33,662 nucleotides of DNA from an uncultured Microbacteriaceae bacterium. Its GTDB lineage: Bacteria; Actinomycetota; Actinomycetes; Actinomycetales; Microbacteriaceae. The stretch lies in assembly GCA_903857985.1 (NCBI GenBank), contig CAIOGW010000164.1, forward strand, positions 1 to 33,662, written 5' to 3'. Made by a program: the position numbers and the translations under genes. Of this stretch, positions 19,015 through 27,369 are shown piece after piece (the first letter of the stretch is position 1; every line of letters begins with the position of its first letter). Under the pieces are notes generated by a model. It was not told where the DNA came from. It searched no databases and worked only from the letters and a program-made list of their open reading frames with translations.

Positions 19015-20202
19015 ATGTTTCTGCTCATCGATAATGCGCCGCGCGACTACGCGTGGGGCTCACGCACGGCCATCGCCGAGCACTTGGGGCGAACCGCGTC
19101 GGGCGGGCCCGAGGCGGAACTGTGGCTTGGATCCCATCCGGGTTCTCCGAGTGTGGTTAGTGAGCCGGGTGTGACACCGGGAACGACGCTCGATGCGTAC
19201 CTCGAAAGCCGCGGAGAACCCCAACTGGGCTTTTTGCTCAAGGTTTTGGCCGCCGCCGGGCCGCTGTCGCTTCAGGTACACCCGACGACGGAACAGGCGC
19301 GCGAAGGGTTTGCTCGGGAGAACACCGCGGGCATTCCGCTCGACGCGCCCCACCGTAACTATCGCGACGCCTCGGCCAAACCCGAACTGATCATGGCGCT
19401 CGCCGACGGCTTTGAGGCGCTCAGTGGCTTTCGTGAGCTGAGTGAGAGTCTCACCACGCTTCGCAATTTTTCTGATGCGGCCGCGGCCGCGGGAGATGAG
19501 GTGGGGGCAGCCGGCTTGGTTGATTTCGCCCGGCGAGTTGCCCAACACGGCTTGGCCGCCGCCGCCACGTTTGCCCTGACCGATTCCGACGCGCGTGTTG
19601 TCACGCGCGCGGTGGTTGACGTGGCACAGCGTGAAACGTCGAAGGTGGATGCGCGTGATCGCGAAACGGTCATCTGGTTGGCGCAGGAATTCGGTGCCGA
19701 CCCGGGAATCCTCATTTCTCTGTTGCTTCACCGAGTGACGTTGCGCGCAGGCGAAGCGCTTTTCTTGGGTGCCGGTAATGTGCACGCCTATTTGCGGGGC
19801 ATCGGGATCGAGGTCATGACCTCCAGTGACAACGTTCTTCGCGGAGGCCTCACCAGCAAGCACGTTGACGTGCCCGAACTGTTGCGCGTTGCGTCGTGGG
19901 AACCACTCGCCGCCCCCGTGTGGCCGGCCACCCCGGAAGGCCCGGGCGTTGTTGCGTTCCGTCCTCCCGTCGATGACTTTGTGCTCTTTAGTGTGAGTGA
20001 TCCCGAGCCTTCCGCGGCAGTCGTGGCGCACGGCCCAGGCATTGTGCTCGCTCTCGACGAGGGGCTGGCCGTGGCGGGATCTCAGTCACACACGGTGCTC
20101 GATCGTGGTGACGCGCTTTACGTGTCGACCGACGAGTTCCCTCTGACCTTCACCGGTCGCGGCCGGGCCGTCGTCGCAACAGGGCAAAACGCCCAGGGAT
20201 AA
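19015..20202 (+). CDS. manA: Mannose-6-phosphate isomerase, class I
   Basis: ATG 19015 (MFLLIDNAPRDYAWGSRTAIAEHLG); PLSLQVHPTTEQAREGF; KPELIMALADGFEALSGFR; LGAGNVHAYLRGIGIEVMTSSDNVLRGGLTSKHVDV. Confidence 0.94.
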   Translation: MFLLIDNAPRDYAWGSRTAIAEHLGRTASGGPEAELWLGSHPGSPSVVSEPGVTPGTTLDAYLESRGEPQLGFLLKVLAAAGPLSLQVHPTTEQAREGFARENTAGIPLDAPHRNYRDASAKPELIMALADGFEALSGFRELSESLTTLRNFSDAAAAAGDEVGAAGLVDFARRVAQHGLAAAATFALTDSDARVVTRAVVDVAQRETSKVDARDRETVIWLAQEFGADPGILISLLLHRVTLRAGEALFLGAGNVHAYLRGIGIEVMTSSDNVLRGGLTSKHVDVPELLRVASWEPLAAPVWPATPEGPGVVAFRPPVDDFVLFSVSDPEPSAAVVAHGPGIVLALDEGLAVAGSQSHTVLDRGDALYVSTDEFPLTFTGRGRAVVATGQNAQG

Positions 20203-20334
20203 GGGCAAACCCTCGACTCCATCCTGAAACTTCTTGCACGACGGACTTGACGCAAACGAATAACAACGGTGTAATTATCTTCAGAGACGCTGATTCGAGT
20301 GTGTCGCTGAGCAGAAGAAAGACGGAGGTCCGGT

Positions 20335-20649
20335 ATGTCGACCTACACATCCGGTGTCCCGAGTAATTGGTTTGCCGACCCTGTCACGCTGGGTGTACCT
20401 GGCGCGCGACCCCTGCAGTCAGAAGACGAAGGCCAGCTCTCCTGGCAGGCCGACGCCCTGTGTGCACAGACTGACCCGGAGTCGTTTTTTCCCGAAAAGG
20501 GTGGATCCACACGCGACGCAAAGAAGATTTGCACGTCGTGTGAGGTTCGCAGTGAATGCCTCGAGTACGCTCTCGCCAACGACGAGCGTTTCGGCATCTG
20601 GGGTGGCCTGAGCGAGCGCGAGCGCCGCAAGCTCCGTCGTCGCGCCTAA
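20335..20649 (+). CDS. whiB: WhiB family Fe-S transcriptional regulator (WhiB2/WhmD-like)
   Basis: Cys pattern ALC-X22-CTSC-X5-C and GIWGGLSERERRKLRRRA; GGAGG RBS at 20324-20328. Confidence 0.93.
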   Translation: MSTYTSGVPSNWFADPVTLGVPGARPLQSEDEGQLSWQADALCAQTDPESFFPEKGGSTRDAKKICTSCEVRSECLEYALANDERFGIWGGLSERERRKLRRRA

Positions 20650-20651
20650 CG

Positions 20652-20661
20652 GACACGTGTC
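20652..20661. promoter_or_regulatory. 10-bp perfect palindrome GACACGTGTC between whiB and glycosyltransferase gene
   Basis: GACAC|GTGTC, in the -35/spacer region of the putative leaderless promoter at 20673-20678. Confidence 0.4.
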
Positions 20662-20672
20662 GGCAGCCGACC

Positions 20673-20678
20673 TAGGCT
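20673..20678 (+). promoter_or_regulatory. Putative -10 box TAGGCT for leaderless glycosyltransferase transcript
   Basis: CTAGGCTGGTCGCGATG: TAGGCT, 7 nt, ATG (20686); CGGACA at 20650-20655 as possible -35 with 17-nt spacer. Confidence 0.5.
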
Positions 20679-20685
20679 GGTCGCG

Positions 20686-23571
20686 ATGAGCCCCACAGTC
20701 ACCGCGATTCTCGTTGCCCGCGCGGGCGGGGAACATCTCTCCCAGACGCTTACCGCGCTGAGATCGCAGACGCGCCAGCCGGATGTGCTCGTTGTCGTTG
20801 ATAACGGGTCACGTGGATCGGTAGCCGCAGATCTGCGTGGTGCTCCCGCACACAAGCTCATCACCATGCCGGGTTCCGTGCCCTTCGGCGAGGCGACCCG
20901 GGCCGCAGTCCGAACGGCTGCTCTCGAGCGCGGAGACAACGAAGTTCTGTGGCTCTTGGGGCAAGACAGCGCCCCGGCGCCCACGGCACTCGCACGGCTC
21001 CTCGGCGCTCTCGAGGTGTCGCCGTCGGTTGCCATTGTGGGCCCGAAGCAGATGGAGTGGGATCGCCCCGACTACATCGCCGAATACGGACTGACCATGA
21101 CGCGGCGCGGCCGCACGATCTCGTTGGTCAGCGAGGAGCTGGACCAGGGCCAGCACGACACGGTGTCGGATGTGCTCGCCGTCGGCGCCAACGGACTGCT
21201 CATTCGTGAACCCGTGTATCGACTTCTGGGCGGGTTTGACCCGGGATTCCCGGTTGTCGACGATGCCCTTGATCTGTGTGTTCGTGCTCGCCTGGCCGGG
21301 CATCGTGTGTCGGTCGTACCGGATGCCCGCGTTCTCACGGCTGGTGACGGTGCCATTGGCCCCAACATGTCCTCCCGGCTTCGTGCTCGAGTGCGCCGCG
21401 CGCGCTTTACGCGCACGGCCGAGCTCTATCGTGGTCTGGCCTACGCTCCGGCATTCGCGGCTTTCTGGCTGTGGTGGGCACTCGGGATCCGCTCCGTTTC
21501 TCGCTCTGTGTGGTTGCTTTTGGCCAAGCGTCCCCACGAGGTCGGCGGAGAGTTTCGCGCCGCGCTCACGGCGGCATTCTCGTTGCCGAGTATCTCCCGC
21601 TCTCGATCCCAGCGAGCGCGGGCAAGCACCACCGGCTGGTGGTCGCTGTCAGCGTTGCGGATGTCGTCGGACGCTGTGCGGCGACGCAATGCTCTCGAGC
21701 GGGAGCAGGCACGTCTGTTTCACGAGGGCGCTCGCCGCCCCTTGCACTTCTTCACCTCCGGCGGAGCCTGGACGACGATCGCGTTGGCCATCGTCTCCTT
21801 TGTTATCAATCTGCCCCTGCTCGGCGCGCACGCCATCGGCGGGGGCGCGCTTCTGCCACTTTCGTCAACGGTTGGCGGCCTCTGGGGCCAGGTCGGATTT
21901 GGCTGGCGCTCTCTGGCGCTCGCGCAACTAGACCCGGCCGATCCGTTTGCTTGGGTGCTGGCCCTGATGGGCACCGTCACGGGGTGGGAACCCTCGTTCG
22001 CTCTGGTTCTGCTGTGGTTCGTGGCCCTGCCACTCGCTGGCGCGGGGGCGTGGGTGGTAATGGCGCGACTCACCGACAGGGCGGGCGTTCGGGTCTTTGC
22101 GGGTCTCGCCTACGGACTCGCGCCCACGCTGTTGATTGCCCTGCACGACGGTCGACCCGCCGCGGTCATGGCGCACATTCTGCTGCCGTGGCTGTTTGCT
22201 GCCGGTCTTCGTGCACCGCGCTCGTGGTCTGCTTCGGCAATTGCCGCGCTCCTCTTTGCCGCTGTTGTGGCGTGTGCGCCGTCATTGGGTGTGGCACTAA
22301 TCGTTGTCTGGTTGGGCACGGTCGTCTTGACCGGACGCTACATCGGTCGATTCTTGGCTATACCCATTCCGGCAGTCGTGCTGTTTGCACCCGTGGTGGT
22401 GGTTCAACTCTTTTCCGGAAATCCGCTGGGAATGCTCGCCGATCCGGGACCGGTCGTGCCGTTTTCGGACGCCACGCGATGGGAAATGGCGTTGGGCTAC
22501 CCCACCTCGGGCCTCGGTGGATGGCTTGATTTGACGGGTTCGATCGACTGGGGTGTTACCGTCGCAGCTGGTCTCGTCGTGTTGGTTCTCGTCGCCGTGA
22601 TAGCTGCACTCGCCGTGGCCGGGCTCTTTTCGGCCCACCCCGTGCGCGCGCAGCTGGCCCTTTTCGTGGCGCTCTTGGGTCTGGCATCTGCGGTGGCCAC
22701 GGCCGGACTCAGGGTGGCGTTTGAGGGCCAGACGGCCGTAGCGCTCTGGCCGGGTGCCGGGCTCAGCCTGGCCTCGCTCGGTCTGATCGTTGCCGCGAGC
22801 ACGGGTATGACAGTTCTTCGGCGCTTCTCGTTCTACCCAGCTATCGCCGGGACCGGTGCGGTTGTTCTGCTCGCCGTTCCGCTGGTGGGTTCGCTCCTTG
22901 GAGGCACCGGAGAAGTGGCCGCCTCCACGGGCCGGACGCTACCGGCATACGTGGTGGCCACGGCGGCGACCAACCCACGCGTGGGTACCCTCGTCATCAC
23001 GCCACAACCCGAGGGCGGTATTGCTGCGGTAGTGGTTCGGGGTCAGGGACTGACGCTGGATCAGTCCTCGACACTCATCAACACGAGCGTTGGCACGGGG
23101 GAGGGGCAGCAACAACTGGCACTCCTCGCCGGCGACCTCAGCTCGACCGGTGGAGCTCAAGCCGAACCGCAACTGCGGCAGTGGGGCATCGGCTACATTT
23201 TGCTTGCCCCGTCGGCAACGGGTGACGCGTCGCGCACCACGGCAGAAGCCGCCACCGCCAGCTCACGCGTGCGATCGTCGCTCGATGCAAACCCCACCCT
23301 GACTCCCATCGGCGAGACGGACGTGGGGCTGCTCTGGAGTTACCCCGACGTGACAACGGTCGACGTTGAGAGCGCTACCCCGGCTTCGGCAACACAACCG
23401 TGGCGCACCATCATCCTGGCGGCCCAGTCGCTCGTGATGATCCTCACGCTGCTCGTGGCGATTCCTACCGGACCACCCCGCGTTGAGGGTCGTCGGCGCG
23501 AAGATCCCGTTGAGGACGACGTCGATGACGAAACCATCGATCTTTTGGCAGGTGACGATGACGAAGCGTAA
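20686..23571 (+). CDS. GT2-family glycosyltransferase fused to a large polytopic membrane region
   Basis: 961 aa; N-terminal VTAILVARAGGEHLSQTLTALRSQTRQPDVLVVVDNGS and LGGFDPGFPVVDDALDLCVRARLAGHRV (GT2), then many hydrophobic segments. Confidence 0.83.
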   Translation: MSPTVTAILVARAGGEHLSQTLTALRSQTRQPDVLVVVDNGSRGSVAADLRGAPAHKLITMPGSVPFGEATRAAVRTAALERGDNEVLWLLGQDSAPAPTALARLLGALEVSPSVAIVGPKQMEWDRPDYIAEYGLTMTRRGRTISLVSEELDQGQHDTVSDVLAVGANGLLIREPVYRLLGGFDPGFPVVDDALDLCVRARLAGHRVSVVPDARVLTAGDGAIGPNMSSRLRARVRRARFTRTAELYRGLAYAPAFAAFWLWWALGIRSVSRSVWLLLAKRPHEVGGEFRAALTAAFSLPSISRSRSQRARASTTGWWSLSALRMSSDAVRRRNALEREQARLFHEGARRPLHFFTSGGAWTTIALAIVSFVINLPLLGAHAIGGGALLPLSSTVGGLWGQVGFGWRSLALAQLDPADPFAWVLALMGTVTGWEPSFALVLLWFVALPLAGAGAWVVMARLTDRAGVRVFAGLAYGLAPTLLIALHDGRPAAVMAHILLPWLFAAGLRAPRSWSASAIAALLFAAVVACAPSLGVALIVVWLGTVVLTGRYIGRFLAIPIPAVVLFAPVVVVQLFSGNPLGMLADPGPVVPFSDATRWEMALGYPTSGLGGWLDLTGSIDWGVTVAAGLVVLVLVAVIAALAVAGLFSAHPVRAQLALFVALLGLASAVATAGLRVAFEGQTAVALWPGAGLSLASLGLIVAASTGMTVLRRFSFYPAIAGTGAVVLLAVPLVGSLLGGTGEVAASTGRTLPAYVVATAATNPRVGTLVITPQPEGGIAAVVVRGQGLTLDQSSTLINTSVGTGEGQQQLALLAGDLSSTGGAQAEPQLRQWGIGYILLAPSATGDASRTTAEAATASSRVRSSLDANPTLTPIGETDVGLLWSYPDVTTVDVESATPASATQPWRTIILAAQSLVMILTLLVAIPTGPPRVEGRRREDPVEDDVDDETIDLLAGDDDEA

Positions 23572-25237
23572 GAACTTTTTGAGATACGGGTTGCGATCGG
23601 CTGCCGGACTGGTGGGGGCAGCCATTGCGGCCGCCGTGGTGGGGTTTCTGTGCATCGTGCCACTGCCGCAATTCACGGCAAACGCGCGGTCAGAACTGGT
23701 CACGCCGACGCCGACTGATCAGCACCTGATCTGCCCGGGCAGCGTTGTTGATGTGTTGAGCCTGGACGGAGACGCCACATCGTTCGGGGCGGTGGGTGTT
23801 CCTGAGTACGTCACGTCGGCGCAAGATACCGCCATCACACAGACGGCGCTCTCGGCTCCCGATGCCTCATCCGGCGACTCTCTGACTCAGCCTCAGCAAT
23901 TGTTCGCTCCCGCACCCACGGCCGACGTCTTGCCCCAGATTGCGGGCGTGCAATCGCAGCAGGTTGTGTCCGAATCAATTGCTGGGCTGGCCACGGCCGC
24001 CTGCGGCGAGGCTTCGACCGACGCGTGGCTGGTTGGCGGGTCGACCCAAACGGGTCGCACCACCCTCCTCTTTCTCGCCAATCCCACCGAGGTCTCCGCG
24101 AATGTCACCGTCACGGTGCTGGGCGAGAAGGGCTGGGTATCAGGACCGGGGTCAGCGGGAATCACCGTGGAACCGGGCAGTCAGCGCATCGTCTCGCTGG
24201 CCGCTCTGGCACCTAACGTGAGCAATCCCGTGGTGCGTGTCTCGAGTACGGGTGGTCAGGTGGTGCCCACCCTGCAGCAGTCTGTGGTGCGCACACTTTT
24301 GCCGGACGGCGTGGAATTAATCGCTCAGGGTGCGAGCCCCAACCTGCGTTTGGTGATTCCCGGCATTCGCCTGTCGGGAATGGCCAGTCAGCACGCCAGT
24401 GAGGGCGGCATGGTCACCAGTGATGGTGAGCCGGCGGTTCGCATTGGAGTGCCCGGCGAGAACGACGCCACGGTCACGGTGACGGCATATGGCGTGAGCG
24501 GCAAGCCCGTGGCGGTAAAGTCCACGATTGCTGCTGGGCGTGTGGTCGAGCTGCCCTTCGGAAGTCTCGACGACGGTGTCTACACGCTGGTTGTTACCGC
24601 GACGCACCCGGTTGTAGCCGCGGCGCGCACCATCAACTACGCGGACGTTGATCCCCTTGCCACGGCAACGGCCCCGCCCACCCCCGTAGGAACAAGCACC
24701 CCCCGGGCCGTGCCACAATCGTCGTCTTCCGCGACTACGTCACCCCGTTCGACGCCCGCAGCCCAGCGGGAAACGACCGGTCCGTCACGAGCCCAGACCG
24801 CCTCCCTCGTAGACGAAGGCGATGAAGCACTGGACGGCTTCTTCACCGCTCCCGGCCAGACGCTCGGACCGGACGCGTCGGCCTCGGTAGCACCTATTGT
24901 CGGTGGCGACTTCACCTGGAATGTGGCCACACTCCCCGTTCTGGGTGAAACCCTGGTCAACGTCTCGTCGGGCCCGAATCCCACACTCACCCTGTTTAAC
25001 TCTGGCAAGTCCGATGTGACGATTCGCCTCTCACAAGATGACACGTCTTTCCCCGACGTGACCATACCGGCCAACGGCGTTCGCGCGGTTCTGCTGGTGC
25101 CCGGTGCTCGCTATGTCTTGTCAAGCGAGGTTGCCGTTTACGCGGCAGTTAACTACGCCGCGATAGGCCTCGGCGCGTCGGTGCCGCTCACTCCGGCCAG
25201 CCCACTGGGCTCGGGGATCATGGTTTACCCCCGGTAA
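23558..25237 (+). CDS. DUF5719-like secreted or membrane-anchored protein
   Basis: ATG 23558 (MTKRKNFLRYGLRSAAGLVGAAIAAAVVGFLCIVPLP): N-terminal hydrophobic signal/anchor, long extracytoplasmic region, Ser/Thr/Pro-rich linker; overlaps GT gene by 14 nt. DUF assignment rests on gene context and general pattern. Confidence 0.65.
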   Translation: MTKRKNFLRYGLRSAAGLVGAAIAAAVVGFLCIVPLPQFTANARSELVTPTPTDQHLICPGSVVDVLSLDGDATSFGAVGVPEYVTSAQDTAITQTALSAPDASSGDSLTQPQQLFAPAPTADVLPQIAGVQSQQVVSESIAGLATAACGEASTDAWLVGGSTQTGRTTLLFLANPTEVSANVTVTVLGEKGWVSGPGSAGITVEPGSQRIVSLAALAPNVSNPVVRVSSTGGQVVPTLQQSVVRTLLPDGVELIAQGASPNLRLVIPGIRLSGMASQHASEGGMVTSDGEPAVRIGVPGENDATVTVTAYGVSGKPVAVKSTIAAGRVVELPFGSLDDGVYTLVVTATHPVVAAARTINYADVDPLATATAPPTPVGTSTPRAVPQSSSSATTSPRSTPAAQRETTGPSRAQTASLVDEGDEALDGFFTAPGQTLGPDASASVAPIVGGDFTWNVATLPVLGETLVNVSSGPNPTLTLFNSGKSDVTIRLSQDDTSFPDVTIPANGVRAVLLVPGARYVLSSEVAVYAAVNYAAIGLGASVPLTPASPLGSGIMVYPR

Positions 25238-25246
25238 CTGTCGTGG

Positions 25247-25696
25247 CTACGGGTGAAAGCGTTCGGGCCCCAGTTCTTCGGGGCGGCGGCCGAGGTACTC
25301 GGCCACGGCACGAAATACGCACTCCTCTATCGCCATCTGACGGTGCAGATCGTCATCGACGTGCAGGCGACTGAGTCGCTGGATGGGAACCCGGTAAAGC
25401 ACGATGCGCTTGGCCGAGGAGTCGACAGACCAGCGCGGAATGTCGCCCGGGGCCAACGGAGAGGCGGGGTTTGCGGCTACCTCAAACGTCACGTCGGCGA
25501 GTTCTTTGTTCCAGAGGGATCGCAGATACTGTGCTGTCTGCGCCACGGTGGTGAAGAATTTCTCGGTTCTGCCGTGAATGACCGGGAGGTGGGGTCCTGT
25601 GACCGGAGAGCGCATGCCTCGACCGTGCCGATCTGAACCGCGGCCGCGGGTGCGCGCGCGAGACGACGAAAACTCACCGGATCCGCTGGCTGGCAT
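25247..25696 (-). CDS. Zincin-like (minimal metallopeptidase-like) family protein without recognisable HExxH
   Basis: C-terminal half RIVLYRVPIQRLSRLHVDDDLHRQMAIEECVFRAVAEYLGRRPEELGPERF resembles the Rv3259-type family; position beside DUF3499/manB supports this. Confidence 0.62.
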   Translation of the reverse strand: MPASGSGEFSSSRARTRGRGSDRHGRGMRSPVTGPHLPVIHGRTEKFFTTVAQTAQYLRSLWNKELADVTFEVAANPASPLAPGDIPRWSVDSSAKRIVLYRVPIQRLSRLHVDDDLHRQMAIEECVFRAVAEYLGRRPEELGPERFHP

Positions 25697-25702
25697 GTCC
25701 CC

Positions 25703-25708
25703 ATGCTA
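25703..25708 (-). promoter_or_regulatory. Putative -10 box TAGCAT for leaderless zincin-like gene
   Basis: Minus strand TAGCAT-GGGGAC-ATG (25696); 6-nt spacing. Confidence 0.35.
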
Positions 25709-25723
25709 GCCATTCGGCGTGCC

Positions 25724-25729
25724 TAGGCT
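25724..25729 (+). promoter_or_regulatory. Putative -10 box TAGGCT for leaderless DUF3499/manB transcript
   Basis: CTAGGCTGAAGCCTGTG: TAGGCT, 7 nt, GTG (25737). Confidence 0.5.
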
Positions 25730-25736
25730 GAAGCCT

Positions 25737-25949
25737 GTGTCAGATCGCCGCTGTTCCAAATCCTCGTGCTCGCAAGTAGCCGCGGCAACCGTGACCCTTG
25801 ATTACGAAGGGAGCACCGTGGCCGTGGGTCTGCTGGCACCCGACTATGCCGGCGAGGGGTATGACCTCTGCCTCACGCACGCTCAACGCCTCACGCCCGC
25901 GCACGGGTGGCGCCTGTTTCGGCACGTAGAATTGCAGGATGAACCCTGA
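25737..25949 (+). CDS. DUF3499 family protein
   Basis: RRCSKSSCSQVAAATVTLDYEGSTVAVGLLAPDYAGEGYDLCLTHAQRLTPAHGWRLFRH matches the DUF3499 pattern (CxxxxC...YDLCxxHA.RLT.P.GW). GTG 25737 preferred over the ORF-track start 25719 because of the -10-like box. Confidence 0.82.
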   Translation: MSDRRCSKSSCSQVAAATVTLDYEGSTVAVGLLAPDYAGEGYDLCLTHAQRLTPAHGWRLFRHVELQDEP

Positions 25950-27369
25950 CATTCGCGCCCGCCTCACTGCCGCTGTCAAGGCCTACGATGTTCGTGGCGT
26001 GGTGGGCGAAGACCTCACCGAAGACATGATTCGTGCCCTCGGCGCGGCGTTTGTTGATGAGGTGCAGGCCGCCGGAGCACTGGTGGTGGTCGGACACGAC
26101 ATGCGCGATTCTTCCCCGGTCTTTGCCCACGCTTTTGCCGAGGGCGCGGCCCGTCGGGGAGCTAACGTCTCGTTGCTCGGCTTGTGCTCCACGGACGAAA
26201 CCTATTACGCCTCGGGCGCCTGGAATGCGCCGGCCGCCATGTTCACGGCCAGTCACAACCCCGCCGAGTACAACGGCATCAAGTTCTCGCGTGCCGGCGC
26301 TCAGGGAATCAGCCTGGATACCGGGCTGGCTGCCATTCGGGATCGGGCCCTCGCTTTTCTTGACGCGGATATTCCGGCACACCACAGCCCCGGTCTCATC
26401 GACGAGCGTGACGTTCTGCACGACTACGCCGCCTATCTGCGGTCGCTCGTAGATCTGAGCTCCATTCGTCCCCTGCGCATCGTGGTCGACGCCGGAAACG
26501 GCATGGGTGGCCTCACCGTCCCGGCCGTTCTCGAAACGGCGGTGGGGCTTCCTCAACTTCCCGTGGAAGTTATCCCGCTCTACTTTGAGCTCGACGGAAC
26601 GTTCCCCAATCACGAGGCCAACCCCCTGGAGCCGGCAAACCTCGTCGACCTGCAGCGTGCCGTGGTTGATCACGGGGCCGACATCGGCTTGGCCTTTGAT
26701 GGCGATGCGGATCGGTGCTTTGTGGTTGACGAACTCGGCGAGGCCGTCTCGCCCTCGGCGATTGCCGCCATCGTTGCCCTGCGTGAAATCTCGCGCGTTC
26801 AGGCCCACGGAGCCAACGATGTGGTGGTGCTCCACAATCTGATCACGTCGAACATTCTTGCCGAGACCATTCACGCAGCGGGTGCAACTCCTGTACGCAC
26901 CCGCGTGGGTCACTCATATATCAAAGATGAGATGGCACGCACCTCTGCCGTGTTCGGCGGCGAGCACTCGGCGCACTACTACTTCCGCGAGTTCTGGGGT
27001 GCAGACAACGGAATGCTGGCAGCCCTCAATGTGCTTGCCGAGCTGGGTGCCCATGACGAGCCCATGTCGGCACTCCGCGCGCGTTTCACGCCCTATGCCC
27101 TGAGTGGTGAAATCAACTCCACCGTGGCCGATGTCGCGGTCGCTACTGAGCGCGTTCGCAGCGCTTTCGACTCGCGGGCCAGCGAAGACAACCTCGACGG
27201 ATTGACTATGATTGGAGAGATGGATGCAACGCGACCCTTTTGGTGGTTTAGCGTGCGGCCGTCGAATACCGAACCGCTCCTTCGCCTTAATGTTGAGGCC
27301 GCGGATCACGACACTATGAGTCGTATTCGCGACGAAGTTCTCGCTCTTATCCGAAAGGACGCACCATGA
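25939..27369 (+). CDS. manB: Phosphomannomutase/phosphoglucomutase
   Basis: [42 protein letters not shown] (phosphoserine loop); [51 protein letters not shown]. Confidence 0.95.
   Translation: MNPDIRARLTAAVKAYDVRGVVGEDLTEDMIRALGAAFVDEVQAAGALVVVGHDMRDSSPVFAHAFAEGAARRGANVSLLGLCSTDETYYASGAWNAPAAMFTASHNPAEYNGIKFSRAGAQGISLDTGLAAIRDRALAFLDADIPAHHSPGLIDERDVLHDYAAYLRSLVDLSSIRPLRIVVDAGNGMGGLTVPAVLETAVGLPQLPVEVIPLYFELDGTFPNHEANPLEPANLVDLQRAVVDHGADIGLAFDGDADRCFVVDELGEAVSPSAIAAIVALREISRVQAHGANDVVVLHNLITSNILAETIHAAGATPVRTRVGHSYIKDEMARTSAVFGGEHSAHYYFREFWGADNGMLAALNVLAELGAHDEPMSALRARFTPYALSGEINSTVADVAVATERVRSAFDSRASEDNLDGLTMIGEMDATRPFWWFSVRPSNTEPLLRLNVEAADHDTMSRIRDEVLALIRKDAP

Noticed and set aside
20247-20278. 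TTGACG...AATTAT as whiB promoter
   Set aside because: The AT-rich patch is notable, but 19-20 nt spacing is long for a sigma70-type promoter and the -10 match is weak, so I did not list it as a feature.
21471-22529. 352-aa plus-strand ORF inside the glycosyltransferase gene
   Set aside because: Alternate frame of a convincing 961-aa CDS; Arg/Gly/Cys-rich translation without domain features.
25891-26913. 340-aa minus-strand ORF
   Set aside because: Antisense to manB; no family resemblance.
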